Assembly: GCA_020851995.1 (NCBI GenBank)
Contig: JADZBO010000015.1
Coordinates: 1 to 64,000 of the forward strand
DNA: 64,000 bases
Source: Burkholderiaceae bacterium
GTDB lineage: Bacteria > Pseudomonadota > Gammaproteobacteria > Burkholderiales > Burkholderiaceae_B
Direction of reading: 5' to 3'
The notes beneath the pieces are model-generated. The model searched no databases. It saw only the letters and a list, made by a program, of their open reading frames with translations, and was not told where the DNA came from. Every line of letters starts with the position of its first letter. Positions within the stretch are counted from its first letter, which is position 1. Positions 41,154 to 51,146 of the stretch are shown here, in pieces. Made by a program: the position numbers and the translations under genes.

Positions 41154-41161
41154 ACACGACA

Positions 41162-41980
41162 CTAGCTGCTTGCGGGAGTCTCCGGAGGCACATCGGTGCG
41201 ATTCGATTCGTCCGTACCACCCGGTTGCTCAAAGACCGACACATAACTGGGGTAAAAGCTGCAGTAAAGCACGGCACCGGCGATCACATTAAAAGGCACT
41301 TGCGCCGATGCTGCGATGCTTTCCGGTAACCCGATGGCAACGAGGAGCGTGGCGGCAAGATCGATTCCAATAAAAATGCTGCCCCAAACCAGTCCATAGA
41401 CCAGAAACGCCCACTTGTTGCGCCAGCAGGCGATGCCGCTGAAAAACAGGGACTGCCAGAGTGGCGTATCCCACCAACCGACCAGCGCTGGTGCATACCA
41501 GAACAAGCCGGCAAGTAGCACATAGAGCACACCGAAGATCGTCATCGGCGTGCGGGCAGCGTCAAACAATGGCATCAGATTGTTGGTGGTGGTTGCCGAC
41601 TGAACCGCATCGGCGATTTCGGTCATGAAGGGCAGGAAAGACAACAGACCAACCAGAAGGCACACCAGCATATAGAGTGCACCCATGCCGAGCAGCCGTT
41701 TGACGATGCGGGGCGGACGCAGCGGCGCCAGCCAGAGGGCCGGCTGCAGGCGCTTGCCGGCAACGGCCTCGCGGCACGCGGCGAGGCTCACAAACGTGAC
41801 GAGCGGCATCAACACGACAAAAACGATGGGTCCGATGGGTGGGGTTACGCTGGCTAGCATCAGGATCATGCTGACAAACATCGTCCAGGCAAAAAATGCG
41901 ACCGGCTGCGAACGGAAAATCCGCCAGCCTTGCTGGACCCACAGTGAACCGGCACGGGCCGGCAATGATGCTGCTTGCAT
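41162..41980 (-). CDS. BPSS1780-type multi-pass membrane protein
   Basis: A 272-residue protein with about six hydrophobic helices, starting [20 protein letters not shown], then IFRSQPVAFFAWTMFVSMIL and VTPPIGPIVFVVLMPLVTF. It belongs to the BPSS1780 group of betaproteobacterial membrane proteins of unknown function. The ATG at 41980 has a GGGAG ribosome-binding site and overlaps the thrB stop (TGATG), which fixes the start; the frame is open far upstream but that is the thrB gene in another frame. Confidence 0.82.
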   Translation of the reverse strand: MQAASLPARAGSLWVQQGWRIFRSQPVAFFAWTMFVSMILMLASVTPPIGPIVFVVLMPLVTFVSLAACREAVAGKRLQPALWLAPLRPPRIVKRLLGMGALYMLVCLLVGLLSFLPFMTEIADAVQSATTTNNLMPLFDAARTPMTIFGVLYVLLAGLFWYAPALVGWWDTPLWQSLFFSGIACWRNKWAFLVYGLVWGSIFIGIDLAATLLVAIGLPESIAASAQVPFNVIAGAVLYCSFYPSYVSVFEQPGGTDESNRTDVPPETPASS

Positions 41981-42957
41981 CAGGTGCTCCCGGGCAGGGG
42001 TGAAATCGGACCACGCGTGCGTGCCGCCAGTACGCGCTCGAAATGCGTGGGATCGTGGGGTTTGAGCGTTTGGGCGGGCCGTGGCAGATGAAAATCGTAG
42101 AGCCGGGATATCCAGAACCGCAGTGCGGCCGCGCGCAGCATGACCGGCCAGACCCGTCGCTCGGCCTCGGTGAACGGACGCACGCTGGCGTAGGCTGTCA
42201 GCCACGCATTGACCAGCGCAGGAATCAGGTCACCGGTGTTGCGGTCGATGCACCAGTCGTTGACACTGACTGCGACGTCAAAGAGCCAGTGATCACAGCC
42301 TGCGAAGTAAAAGTCGATGAAACCACCCATCTGCGGGCATTCGCGGGTGCCGGCAAACAGCACGTTGTCGCGGAACAGATCGCAATGTGATGGTCCCTGC
42401 GCAAGCGATGCCCAATCGGCAGTATCGACCGCCCGCACCTGTTCCGCCAGCGCCGTCTGCAGAACGGCGCGCGTGTCTGCAACCAGGTAGGGATAGACGA
42501 TCGGAGCAGTCTTCTTCCACCAGTCGATACCGCGAAGATTGGGCTGGTGAATCGGGAAATCAACCGCCGCGAGATGTGCCCGTGCAAGCGTCTGACCCGT
42601 CAGACGGCAATGTTCAACAGTGGGTTCAGGCTCGTAGCCACCCGGCAGACGCGTGACGATTGTGGCCGGCTTGCCGTGCAGGTTGAACAGACGGGTACCA
42701 TCCTTGCGCGTTTGCGGTTGGGGCACGGGTATGCCACGCCCTGAAAGATGGTGCATCAATTCAATGTAAAACGGCAGTTGAGTTGCAGTCAGAACCTCAA
42801 AAATCGTGAGGATGTATTCGCCGGTGGTCGTATTAAGAAAAAAATTGCTGTTTTCGATCCCTGCGGCGATCCCCCGCAATGAGATGAAATCGCCCAGTGT
42901 GTAATCCGTCAGCAGATTGCGGGCATCTTCGTCGCTGACAGGGGTAAATACGGCCAT
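41980..42957 (-). CDS. thrB: Homoserine kinase (type II)
   Basis: A 325-residue kinase of the aminoglycoside-phosphotransferase fold: [16 protein letters not shown], then [26 protein letters not shown], catalytic loop [14 protein letters not shown] and metal-binding GFIDFYFAG. This is the pseudomonad/betaproteobacterial ThrB that phosphorylates L-homoserine for threonine synthesis in the cytoplasm. It is co-transcribed with the BPSS1780-type membrane protein gene through a TGATG overlap. Length is normal for the type II family. Confidence 0.92.
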   Translation of the reverse strand: MAVFTPVSDEDARNLLTDYTLGDFISLRGIAAGIENSNFFLNTTTGEYILTIFEVLTATQLPFYIELMHHLSGRGIPVPQPQTRKDGTRLFNLHGKPATIVTRLPGGYEPEPTVEHCRLTGQTLARAHLAAVDFPIHQPNLRGIDWWKKTAPIVYPYLVADTRAVLQTALAEQVRAVDTADWASLAQGPSHCDLFRDNVLFAGTRECPQMGGFIDFYFAGCDHWLFDVAVSVNDWCIDRNTGDLIPALVNAWLTAYASVRPFTEAERRVWPVMLRAAALRFWISRLYDFHLPRPAQTLKPHDPTHFERVLAARTRGPISPLPGST

Positions 42958-43123
42958 GTATGAAAATCGTGACGCGTTGGTCGGGTGGCGACTGCCACCT
43001 GCGGTTGTCGGCGGAAAACTCTTGCGCTTGGAGAACTTGCCTGAGCGTTCTCCGGTTGGATTTTAGCAAGGTTGAATAAACCGGTATTGCGGCTCGCGCT
43101 TCTGCGCTCAGAGTTCTCGACCG

Positions 43124-44251
43124 ATGCCGGATAAAATGCCCTTTCATGATCTTTCGCCGCGGTGTTCCTTTTCGATGTCCACGAATGACTTTCTTCCCAA
43201 CGCCGACTTGGCTGCATCAGAGGCACCTGACGCGCGAGGTACCTTCTGCGTGAGTACTGACGGTCGCAACCGGCAGTCCGCCGACGACTGGAGGCTTTGC
43301 GTTGCCCCCATGATCGACGTGACCGACAGGCACACCCGCTACCTGCATCGGCTGATCGCACCCAGGGCGCGTGTCTATACCGAGATGATCACGACCGGCG
43401 CGCTGCTGCATGGTGATCTGGCGCGTCACCTGGATTTCAATCCGCAGGAGCACCCGGTGGCGTTGCAACTCGGTGGCAGCGATCCGGCGGATCTCGCGCA
43501 CGGTGCCCGGCTTGGCGCACGCTGGGGCTACGATGAGATCAACCTGAATTGCGGGTGTCCGTCCGAGCGGGTGCAAAAGGGGGCCTTCGGAGCTTGTCTG
43601 ATGGCCGACCCGGGCCTGGTCGCGGATTGTGTCAAAGCCATGCGGGACGCGGTGGACATCCCGGTCACGGTTAAACATCGACTCGGGCTGGATTACGACA
43701 CGAGTTACGGATTCGTGCGCGATTTCGTCGGCACCGTCTACGACGCGGGTTGTCGCATCTTCGTCGTCCACGCACGAAACGCGGTGCTCAAGGGGCTGTC
43801 GCCGAAGGATAATCGCGATGTGCCGCCGCTTCGCTATGACGATGCGGCGCGCCTGAAGGTGGATTTTCCCGATGCGCTGGTTATCCTGAACGGCGGGCTG
43901 ACATCGGCAGCGATGTGCGAGAGCGCGTTGAGGAATTTCGACGGTGTGATGCTCGGGCGCGCCGCCTGGCACGATCCAGCCTTGCTTGGGACGCTATCGG
44001 ACGCGCTCTGGCCGGAACTTGTACGAATCGGCGAAACGCAACTCATCGAAACGTTTACGGCCTATGCAGCAGTACAGATGTCGCAAGGCGTGCCGCTACA
44101 CATCATCGTGCGCGGTTTGCTGGGGTTGTTTGCCGGTCGCAAAGGCGCGCGAATCTGGCGCCAGAAATTGTCGGATTCCAAGCTGCTCAGACGCTCCGCG
44201 GCCACGTTGATTATCGACGCATGGCGTGAGTTAGGTTCGACCCCGGCTTGA
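43124..44251 (+). CDS. dusA: tRNA-dihydrouridine(20/20a) synthase DusA
   Basis: A FMN-dependent TIM-barrel enzyme: LCVAPMIDVTDRHTRYL, YTEMITTGALLHGDL, the catalytic cysteine in NLNCGCPSERVQKGAFGACLM, KHRLGLDY and VVHARNAVLKGLSPKDNR typical of DusA. It reduces uridine 20 in the tRNA D-loop. It has about 50 extra N-terminal residues before the core; starts at 43124, 43136 or 43175 are all possible, and I report the most upstream. A 16-bp tandem repeat begins at its stop codon. Confidence 0.92.
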   Translation: MPDKMPFHDLSPRCSFSMSTNDFLPNADLAASEAPDARGTFCVSTDGRNRQSADDWRLCVAPMIDVTDRHTRYLHRLIAPRARVYTEMITTGALLHGDLARHLDFNPQEHPVALQLGGSDPADLAHGARLGARWGYDEINLNCGCPSERVQKGAFGACLMADPGLVADCVKAMRDAVDIPVTVKHRLGLDYDTSYGFVRDFVGTVYDAGCRIFVVHARNAVLKGLSPKDNRDVPPLRYDDAARLKVDFPDALVILNGGLTSAAMCESALRNFDGVMLGRAAWHDPALLGTLSDALWPELVRIGETQLIETFTAYAAVQMSQGVPLHIIVRGLLGLFAGRKGARIWRQKLSDSKLLRRSAATLIIDAWRELGSTPA

Positions 44252-44321
44252 ACGCTTCACGCCTGAACGCTTCAACGCCTGAACGCTTCAACGCCCGAAC
44301 GCTTCAAAGCCCGAACGCTTC
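44249..44321. repeat. 16-bp tandem repeat beginning at the dusA stop
   Basis: Five units with core (T/C)GAACGCTTCAA start at 44249, 44264, 44280, 44296 and 44312, with a 15-16 bp period. The first unit includes the dusA stop codon TGA. They lie between the convergent dusA and CBS genes. Confidence 0.9.
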
Positions 44322-44362
44322 AAAAACAGGGAGACTGGCGCCTCCTGACCGAACACCGACTG

Positions 44363-44416
44363 AAAGGCAAAAGCCAAAGGCGAAACTCGTAAGGCAAAAG
44401 CAAAAGGCGTAACCCG
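44363..44416. repeat. Two copies of a 27-bp AAAGGC-rich repeat
   Basis: Copies at 44363-44389 and 44390-44416, matching at most positions, follow the 16-bp repeat in the same intergenic space between dusA and the CBS-domain gene. Confidence 0.8.
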
Positions 44417-44452
44417 AAAGGTCAAAGGGCCGCCGCTGGCGACCCTGAGAGT

Positions 44453-44905
44453 TCAGGCTGCACCCTGTCCCGTGGGCCAGTCGCGGATATAAGCCTTGAG
44501 CATGTTGTTCTCGAACTTTTGCGCGCCAACGATCGCCTGCGCCATGTCGTAGAAAGAGATCACGCCCATCAGCGTCGGACCGTCCATGACCGGCACGTAA
44601 CGCGCGTGGTTTTCCAGCATGAGGCGCTGTACTTCATCCGCGCTGGTGTTTGGCGTGACGCTGATGGGCGCATCGTCCATGATGCTGCGGATCGTGGTCG
44701 TACCGACAGACCCACCATTGGCCTGCAGATGGCGGATGATCTCGCGGAATGTCAGCATGCCGACGAGTTCACCGTGCTCCATAATCACGAGCGAGCCGAT
44801 ATCCAGCTCGCTCATGGAGCGTACCGCGTGGGCAACCGGCATGTCGGGTGACCCTGTAAACAGGGCGTTGCCCTTGATTCTGAGGACTTCACTGACTTTG
44901 AGCAT
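44453..44905 (-). CDS. Tandem CBS-domain protein
   Basis: A 150-residue protein made almost entirely of two CBS domains: VAHAVRSMSELDIGSLVIME, GMLTFREIIRHL, then MDDAPISVTPNTSADEVQRLM, shown here in part, and MGVISFYDMAQAIV. CBS pairs bind adenosyl nucleotides and sense energy state; stand-alone members have unclear partners. GGAGG lies before the ATG at 44905. It is 35 bases downstream of the YihY gene on the same strand, so co-transcription is possible. Confidence 0.9.
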   Translation of the reverse strand: MLKVSEVLRIKGNALFTGSPDMPVAHAVRSMSELDIGSLVIMEHGELVGMLTFREIIRHLQANGGSVGTTTIRSIMDDAPISVTPNTSADEVQRLMLENHARYVPVMDGPTLMGVISFYDMAQAIVGAQKFENNMLKAYIRDWPTGQGAA

Positions 44906-44940
44906 GGTGAGCCTCCGCCTTATTGTTGTGGGTGGGTCGG

Positions 44941-46215
44941 CTATTGTAGTGGCTGGTCTTGCGCGCTGTCATGCGGCGACAGCACATTTTCGATGGTCGG
45001 AGCATTGTTGCCTTGCACCAATTCGACGATTGCATTCGCCAGACGCGGGTTGTGCTGCAGACCGCAGTGGGACCGATCAATGGCCAGGCGGTCAAACAGC
45101 GGGCCGAATTTCGCGGTACGTACATCGCAAACCATCATCCAGCGGTCGGCACGCGTGGTCTGCGTGGCCGCAATCAGGCCGAGACTGGCAAGCGTATTGA
45201 GCAGTCGCATCAGCGATTCATGCTGAATTTCCGTGCATCCATCAAGCTCGCTGACCGTCAGGCCGGGTGGCTTGTTTTTCCGTGCGTTTTCAAGGGCATC
45301 GAGCAGGGTAATGGCATCAATCAGATCCGATCCCGGTCGGGCCACCGTGTACATCCGATTGCTGCGGATCAGTGGCAAATTCGCGGCCAGCGTCGCACCC
45401 AGCAGCACACCGATCCAGGAAATGTAGATCCAGGCAAGGAATACCGGCACCGCTGCGAAAGTGCCGTAGATAATGGTGTATGTGGGAAATTGGGATATGT
45501 AAAACGCGAAGCCGATTTTCATGGCTTCGAGGATCACCGCGGTCAGCACACCGCCGGCAAAGGCATCGCGCCAGAGCACTTTACAGTTCGGCACGACGAC
45601 AAAGATGGCGGTGAAGCCGAGGATCGTCAATGCGAAGGGGACGGCTGATATGCCGAGTTCGTCCAGTACGGGGATCTGCGCGACCATGCCGAGTGACTCG
45701 CGGGCCAGGTGGGTTGACGCCCAGAGGCTTGCGCCCAGCATCACGGGCCCAAGCGACACGACCGCCCAATAGACCAGAATGCGTTGGGAGATCGGACGCT
45801 GGCGCTTCAGGTGCCAGATGTTGTTCAGTGCTGAATCGATCGACATGATGAGCAGCAGCGCGGTGATGACCAGGAAGCCACTGCCGATGGCGGTCAGCCT
45901 TGAGGCCTGATGCGCGAAATCATTGAGATACTGCATGACGGTATCCGACACCGCAGAGGGCATCAGGTTCGTCGCCAGGAAATCCTGCAACGCGTCGCGA
46001 TAGTCCTTGAAGAGTGGGAATGCGGTAAAAAGCGACAAGGCGACTGCAAGCAGCGGAACGATCGAAAGCACGGTGGTGAAGGTCAGGCTGGCGGCAACCT
46101 CAATGATCTGATCCTGGAGGCTGCGCGCAACGGCGAAGCGGGCGATCCTCACCAGCCGTCGCCAGCCACTGACGGGCAGGCGCTCAATTCCGGCCCCGGA
46201 GGTATGGTCATTCAT
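44941..46215 (-). CDS. YihY/BrkB family inner membrane protein
   Basis: A 424-residue protein with about six membrane helices in the first 290 residues: ASLTFTTVLSIVPLLAVALS, LTAIGSGFLVITALLLIM, WAVVSLGPVMLGASLW, FAAVPVFLAWIYISWIGVLLG. These match the YihY (formerly BrkB, UPF0761) family. The C-terminal 130 residues form a soluble extension with a winged-helix-like look (LTVSELDGCTEIQHESLMRL), seen in betaproteobacterial members. Function is unknown; the family was once wrongly called RNase BN. It is divergent from the DUF2069 gene. Confidence 0.88.
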   Translation of the reverse strand: MNDHTSGAGIERLPVSGWRRLVRIARFAVARSLQDQIIEVAASLTFTTVLSIVPLLAVALSLFTAFPLFKDYRDALQDFLATNLMPSAVSDTVMQYLNDFAHQASRLTAIGSGFLVITALLLIMSIDSALNNIWHLKRQRPISQRILVYWAVVSLGPVMLGASLWASTHLARESLGMVAQIPVLDELGISAVPFALTILGFTAIFVVVPNCKVLWRDAFAGGVLTAVILEAMKIGFAFYISQFPTYTIIYGTFAAVPVFLAWIYISWIGVLLGATLAANLPLIRSNRMYTVARPGSDLIDAITLLDALENARKNKPPGLTVSELDGCTEIQHESLMRLLNTLASLGLIAATQTTRADRWMMVCDVRTAKFGPLFDRLAIDRSHCGLQHNPRLANAIVELVQGNNAPTIENVLSPHDSAQDQPLQ

Positions 46216-46248
46216 TCGCTGTTCCTGTGTGCAGGCGATAATAGCAGC

Positions 46249-46680
46249 ATGACTTACAAAGATGTAACGAACAGTATTCCATCGTTCGCAGATGCGTCGG
46301 AAGGATCGCTTAGCACAGGTCTCGCCCGTACCGCGCTGGCAAGCCTGCTGGCGCTGATCTTGCTTTGCGTCCTGTGGGAAACCGTCCTGGCGCCGCTTCG
46401 GCCGGGCGGCTCGCTGCTATTGCTCAAGGCCCTGCCGCTGGCATTCGCGGTGCGCGGAGTCGCGCGTCGCAGCCTCTATACGATGCAGTGGGCGTCAATG
46501 CTCGTCCTGCTTTATCTGATGGAGGGCGTGGTGCGGGCGATGTCCGATCCGCCTGGCTTCTCGAGGCCGCTTGCCTGGCTTGAGATTTTGCTGTCGACGG
46601 TGTTTTTTCTGAGTGCAATCCTGTATGTGCGACCTGCAAAGCGCGCGGCGAAGCTTGCTGCGAAACAGGCGGCACAATGA
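46249..46680 (+). CDS. DUF2069 family membrane protein
   Basis: A 143-residue protein with four hydrophobic helices: LASLLALILLCVLWETV, LLLKALPLAFAVRGV, WASMLVLLYLMEGVVRAM, and ILLSTVFFLSAILYV, and the DUF2069 landmark RRSLYTMQW. It is an inner-membrane protein of unknown role. The ATG at 46249 opens the protein-like region; the upstream frame runs through the YihY promoter. Its TGA overlaps the ATG of a 54-residue ORF (ATGA), linking it to selO. Confidence 0.82.
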   Translation: MTYKDVTNSIPSFADASEGSLSTGLARTALASLLALILLCVLWETVLAPLRPGGSLLLLKALPLAFAVRGVARRSLYTMQWASMLVLLYLMEGVVRAMSDPPGFSRPLAWLEILLSTVFFLSAILYVRPAKRAAKLAAKQAAQ

Positions 46681-46841
46681 ACCGTATCATGGGTACCGGT
46701 GCAGACGCCGCAACGGCAGCACGCACAACTGCACGCACAACAGGACGCACAACTGCACGCACAACTGCACGGGCAATTGCACGTACGATGGCAGGGCTTG
46801 CCGCTGGCCAAGGCGTGCCCGGACAGGAGGCTTTCCGATGA
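46677..46841 (+). CDS. Small repeat-encoded ORF coupling DUF2069 to selO
   Basis: A 54-residue ORF with 4-base overlaps at both ends: its ATG overlaps the DUF2069 TGA and its TGA overlaps the selO ATG. The middle is a low-complexity run of A/G-R-T-T units, produced by 12-bp repeats (GCACGCACAACT) between about 46719 and 46770, then [22 protein letters not shown]. It has no ribosome-binding site of its own, so translation would rely on coupling. It may be a true peptide or merely a path that keeps ribosomes moving to selO; the selO AGGAGG lies inside it. Confidence 0.5.
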   Translation: MNRIMGTGADAATAARTTARTTGRTTARTTARAIARTMAGLAAGQGVPGQEAFR

Positions 46842-48454
46842 CTGCAGCCAGGCGTCTGGGTGACCTGAGGGTGGCCAACTCGTTCGCCGGCCTCCCGGAG
46901 GATTTTTATACCCGGCTTGCGACACGCCCCCTGAAGGCACCTCGTGTGCTTCATGCCAACTCTGCGGCGGCCGAACTCATCGGGCTCGATCCTGAGGCAT
47001 TCGCCCATCCTGAGTTTCTTGAGGTCGTCAGCGGCACAAGCCCGCTGAGAGGAGGGCAAACGTTAGCGGCGGTCTACAGCGGTCACCAGTTTGGCGTCTG
47101 GGCTGGCCAGCTGGGGGACGGTCGCGCGCATTTGCTCGGTGAAGTCCTCGGGCCCACCGGTGCATGGGAATTGCAACTCAAGGGTGGCGGGATGACGCCT
47201 TATTCCCGCATGGGCGACGGGCGGGCGGTGCTGCGATCGTCCGTGCGCGAGTATCTGGCCAGCGAGGCCATGCACGGTCTGGGCATCCCGACCACTCGGG
47301 CGCTGGCGCTCGTTTCAGCGGATGATCCTGTGATCCGCGAAACCGTCGAAACCGCTGCGGTGGTGACCCGCATGGCGCCTTCCTTTGTCCGTTTTGGCTC
47401 GTTTGAACACTGGGCTGCCAATCGTCGCCCCGATCATCTGCGCACTTTGGCCGATTATGTCATTGACCGCTTTTACCCTGAATGCCGCGGCGCTTCAGGC
47501 GCCCAACGCCCTTCGCGCCCGAATGGCGGCTCAGGGCCTGAGGGATACAGGGGAACGGAGGGTGCGATACCCGTGCCCGGCTTGGTGAGCGGCGATCCCT
47601 ATGTGAATCTATTACAGGCAGTCACTGAGCGTACCGCCGAACTGATGGCAGCCTGGCAGGTCGTCGGGTTTTGTCATGGCGTCATGAACACGGACAATAT
47701 GTCGATCCTTGGACTGACACTTGACTATGGACCCTATGGATTCATGGATGGGTTCGACGCGCGCCATATCTGCAACCATACGGATGTCAACGGCCGCTAT
47801 GCGTGGCATGCGCAACCGTCAGTCGCACAGTGGAATCTGCTCCGCCTGGCAAGCAGCCTGCGCGCGCTCGTTGCGGACGATGATGCGTTGCGCGCGGCGC
47901 TCGGGCGATTTGAGCCCGTGCTGCTCGATGGGATGCAACGGCGGATGATGGCTAAACTCGGTTTTGCCGACTGGCGTGCCGGCGATGAGCAACTCGTCGA
48001 TGATCTTTGGCGGTTGATGCATGAGCACCACGCGGATTTCACGCTCACCTTCAGGCAACTCGCCCATGCGCCAGGCCTGACCAATGCAGCCCCGGAGCGT
48101 GTGCTCGAGGATCTGGGGGGCACGGTCGGTCCGACGCTGACACCATTTATAGACCTTTTCACTGACCGGGACGCTGCCGGGGCCTGGCTGACGCGCTATC
48201 GCGAGCGGATCCTGGCCGAAGGGCGGCCCTGGCAGGAACGTATCGACGGTATGCTCGCGGTCAATCCGCTGTATGTCTTGCGCAATTACCTTGCGCAACA
48301 GGCCATCGACGCGGCCAAGTCGGGCGATGTATCGGAAATTGATCGCCTGATGCAGTTGCTTGCGCACCCCTGCAAGGCGCAACCTGGCATGGAACGCTAC
48401 GCCGCGCAACCGCCTGCCTGGGCAAATGGGATCGAGGTCAGCTGTTCGTCCTGA
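46838..48454 (+). CDS. selO: Protein adenylyltransferase SelO (YdiU)
   Basis: A 538-residue pseudokinase-fold enzyme that transfers AMP to protein hydroxyls. Landmarks: [60 protein letters not shown], the active-site region [20 protein letters not shown], and the C-terminal VSCSS, where eukaryotic SelO has selenocysteine and most bacteria cysteine. A Gly/Pro/Arg-rich insertion of about 30 residues (near 218-250) is not usual. AGGAGG at 46825-46830 fixes the ATG at 46838. Its start overlaps the small repeat ORF. Confidence 0.93.
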   Translation: MTAARRLGDLRVANSFAGLPEDFYTRLATRPLKAPRVLHANSAAAELIGLDPEAFAHPEFLEVVSGTSPLRGGQTLAAVYSGHQFGVWAGQLGDGRAHLLGEVLGPTGAWELQLKGGGMTPYSRMGDGRAVLRSSVREYLASEAMHGLGIPTTRALALVSADDPVIRETVETAAVVTRMAPSFVRFGSFEHWAANRRPDHLRTLADYVIDRFYPECRGASGAQRPSRPNGGSGPEGYRGTEGAIPVPGLVSGDPYVNLLQAVTERTAELMAAWQVVGFCHGVMNTDNMSILGLTLDYGPYGFMDGFDARHICNHTDVNGRYAWHAQPSVAQWNLLRLASSLRALVADDDALRAALGRFEPVLLDGMQRRMMAKLGFADWRAGDEQLVDDLWRLMHEHHADFTLTFRQLAHAPGLTNAAPERVLEDLGGTVGPTLTPFIDLFTDRDAAGAWLTRYRERILAEGRPWQERIDGMLAVNPLYVLRNYLAQQAIDAAKSGDVSEIDRLMQLLAHPCKAQPGMERYAAQPPAWANGIEVSCSS

Positions 48455-48546
48455 CAGGCCTTGATCCGGTTTGGTCCGCGGATGAGTGTGCCCCGTGTCC
48501 GGAATGCGATAATGGCGCACCGACCGCTCTGCAAGCTCAAAACACC

Positions 48547-49623
48547 ATGTCTGGCAATACTCTCGGCACACTCTTTTGCGTCACCAATTTCGGCGAATCC
48601 CACGGGCCGGCGATCGGCTGCGTGATTGATGGCTGCCCCCCCGGCTTGCCGCTGACCGAAGCGGATATTCAGGGTGATCTGGATCGCCGCCGCCCGGGCA
48701 CATCGCGCCACGTCACGCAGCGCCAGGAAACCGATCAGGTTGAAATCCTTTCCGGTGTCTATGAGGGCAAGACAACAGGTACGCCGATTGCGCTCCTGAT
48801 TCGTAATGTGGATCAGCGCAGCAAGGACTACAGCGAGATCGCCCGAACGTTTCGCCCCGGTCATGCGGACTTCACCTATTACAGTAAATTTGGCCTGCGT
48901 GATCCGCGTGGTGGCGGGCGGTCTTCCGCGCGCCTGACCGCGCCGACGGTTGCAGCGGGGGCCGTCGCCCGTCAATGGCTCGCTGCGCAATATGGCGTGG
49001 TGATCCGCGGTTACATGAGCCAACTGGGGCCTATCCCGATGCCGTTCTCCAGTTGGGAGCACGTCAGCACCAACCCGTTTTTCAGCGCCAACGCGGATGT
49101 CGTACCCGAGCTTGAGGCGTACATGGACCAGTTGCGTCGGGATGGCGACTCGGTCGGTGCGCGCATCGAGGTGGTCGCCGAACACCTGCCTGCGGGTTGG
49201 GGCGAACCCATCTACGATCGCCTCGACGCCGATATTGCCCACGCCATGATGGGTCTGAATGCGGTCAAGGGCGTGGAAATCGGCGCCGGGTTCCATAGCG
49301 TGACCCAGCGCGGATCCGAGCACGGTGACGAGATCACGCCGGCAGGCTTCGTCGGCAATAATTCCGGCGGCGTGCTTGGCGGGATATCCACCGGCCAGCC
49401 GATCACGGTGAGCCTCGCGATCAAGCCCACGTCCAGTATCCGTATCGAGCGTCGTTCGGTTGATGTCGAAGGCAAGCCGCTGTTGGTACAGACGTTGGGC
49501 CGGCACGACCCGTGCGTGGGCATTCGTGCCACGCCGATTGCCGAGGCTCTGCTGGCAATCGTTCTGGCCGATCATGCACTGCGTCACCGAGCCCAATGTG
49601 GCGAACCGGTCAAGCGCGTCTAG
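48547..49623 (+). CDS. aroC: Chorismate synthase
   Basis: A 358-residue FMN-dependent enzyme that eliminates phosphate from EPSP to make chorismate. It has [49 protein letters not shown], shown here in part, the [18 protein letters not shown] segment, [20 protein letters not shown] and [11 protein letters not shown]. Length is normal. It stands alone, 92 bases after selO and upstream of the leu genes. Confidence 0.96.
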   Translation: MSGNTLGTLFCVTNFGESHGPAIGCVIDGCPPGLPLTEADIQGDLDRRRPGTSRHVTQRQETDQVEILSGVYEGKTTGTPIALLIRNVDQRSKDYSEIARTFRPGHADFTYYSKFGLRDPRGGGRSSARLTAPTVAAGAVARQWLAAQYGVVIRGYMSQLGPIPMPFSSWEHVSTNPFFSANADVVPELEAYMDQLRRDGDSVGARIEVVAEHLPAGWGEPIYDRLDADIAHAMMGLNAVKGVEIGAGFHSVTQRGSEHGDEITPAGFVGNNSGGVLGGISTGQPITVSLAIKPTSSIRIERRSVDVEGKPLLVQTLGRHDPCVGIRATPIAEALLAIVLADHALRHRAQCGEPVKRV

Positions 49624-49736
49624 GCACCGCGCGCGCTATGGCATAATTGTTGGTTCTTCCCATAAGACGCGGGTTCTGGCGCGATTCTGACGCTCGGGTT
49701 CCGTGTCGACCGACACTTCGAGACAAACGCCGCGCC

Positions 49737-51140
49737 ATGAATAAAACCCTATACGACAAGCTTTGGGATGCCCATGTGGTTCGCCAGGAACCCGACGGCA
49801 CCGCGATTCTTTATATCGACCGGCACTTGCTGCACGAAGTGACCAGTCCGCAGGCTTTTGAAGGGCTTGAACTGGCCGGGCGCAAGCTCTGGAGGCTGAA
49901 CGCCAACCTCGCGGTCGCCGATCACAACGTCCCTACGATTGACCGTAGCGAAGGCATTTCGGATCCGGTCTCAAAGCTGCAGGTCGATACACTGGATGCC
50001 AATTGCGCAAAGCATGGCGTGACCGAATTCCGCATGAATGATTTGCGCCAGGGCATCGTTCACGTCATCGGGCCGGAGCAAGGCGCCACCTTGCCCGGGA
50101 TGACGGTGGTTTGCGGTGATTCGCATACTTCCACACATGGCGCGGTCGGTGCGCTGGCATTTGGAATCGGTACTTCCGAAGTCGAGCACGTCATGGCCAC
50201 GCAGACGCTGCAGGCCAAGAAAAACAAGAATATGCTGGTCCGTGTCGAGGGCCCGTTGCCTGCGGGCTGTACGGCCAAGGATGTGATCCTGCACGTGATC
50301 GGTGTGATTGGCACCGCGGGTGGCACAGGCCACGCAATCGAGTTTGCCGGCAGCACCATCCGCGGGCTTTCGCTGGAAGGTCGCATGACGCTGTGCAACA
50401 TGTCGATCGAGGCCGGGGCACGCTCGGGCATGGTCGCGGTGGATGACAAGACCATCGAGTACTTCCGCGGTCGTCCCTTTGCGCCGACCGGTGCGCTGTG
50501 GGATTCCGCCGTCGCTTACTGGAAGACGTTGCACTCTGATGAAGGCGCGCACTTCGATCGTGTCGTTGAGATTGACGCCCGGCAGATTGCGCCCCAGGTG
50601 ACTTGGGGTACATCGCCCGAGATGGTGCTCGCCGTGACCGAACGCGTGCCGGATCCCGATCGGGAAAAGGATCCTGTGCGGCGCAGCGGCATGGAGCGCG
50701 CGCTTGAGTACATGGGCCTGAAGCCGAATACGCCTCTGGTTGATATCAAGGTAGACCGGGTATTCATTGGCTCCTGCACCAACTCCCGCATCGAAGATCT
50801 GCGCGCCGCGGCTGCGGTCGCACGTGGCAAGCGGGTTGCCAGCAATGTGCGACAGGCACTGGTCGTGGCCGGCTCTGGTCTCGTCAAGCAGCAGGCCGAG
50901 CGGGAAGGCCTGGACAAGATTTTCATCGACGCGGGTTTCGAATGGCGCGAACCGGGCTGTTCCATGTGTCTGGCCATGAACGCTGACCGGATCGAACCCG
51001 GTGAACGTTGCGCCTCGACCTCGAACCGCAACTTTGAGGGACGCCAGGGGCAGGGTGGCCGCACCCACCTGGTCAGCCCCGCGATGGCTGCTGCAGCAGC
51101 AGTTGCAGGCCATTTTGTCGACGTACGCAACTTCCGGTAA
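49737..51140 (+). CDS. leuC: 3-isopropylmalate dehydratase large subunit
   Basis: A 467-residue aconitase-family protein. [17 protein letters not shown] opens it; [20 protein letters not shown] and the [4Fe-4S] ligands in [12 protein letters not shown] and [10 protein letters not shown] follow. With LeuD it isomerises 2- to 3-isopropylmalate in leucine synthesis. The ATG at 49737 matches the family N-terminus; the frame is open for another 30 codons upstream but those residues do not belong. It is 6 bases upstream of leuD. Confidence 0.96.
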   Translation: MNKTLYDKLWDAHVVRQEPDGTAILYIDRHLLHEVTSPQAFEGLELAGRKLWRLNANLAVADHNVPTIDRSEGISDPVSKLQVDTLDANCAKHGVTEFRMNDLRQGIVHVIGPEQGATLPGMTVVCGDSHTSTHGAVGALAFGIGTSEVEHVMATQTLQAKKNKNMLVRVEGPLPAGCTAKDVILHVIGVIGTAGGTGHAIEFAGSTIRGLSLEGRMTLCNMSIEAGARSGMVAVDDKTIEYFRGRPFAPTGALWDSAVAYWKTLHSDEGAHFDRVVEIDARQIAPQVTWGTSPEMVLAVTERVPDPDREKDPVRRSGMERALEYMGLKPNTPLVDIKVDRVFIGSCTNSRIEDLRAAAAVARGKRVASNVRQALVVAGSGLVKQQAEREGLDKIFIDAGFEWREPGCSMCLAMNADRIEPGERCASTSNRNFEGRQGQGGRTHLVSPAMAAAAAVAGHFVDVRNFR

Positions 51141-51146
51141 GAGATC

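Noticed and set aside
41980-42205. N-terminal extension of the BPSS1780-type protein.
   Set aside because: This part overlaps thrB in another frame; the ATG at 41980 has a ribosome-binding site and a TGATG junction.
44249-44416. Repeat array after dusA as a CRISPR array.
   Set aside because: Units of 15-16 bp follow each other without unique spacers, and there are no cas genes in the window.
46613-46837. Upstream extension of the selO frame giving a Thr-His-Asn-Cys-rich N-terminus.
   Set aside because: It arises from the 12-bp repeats read in another frame; the AGGAGG at 46825-46830 sets the selO start at 46838.
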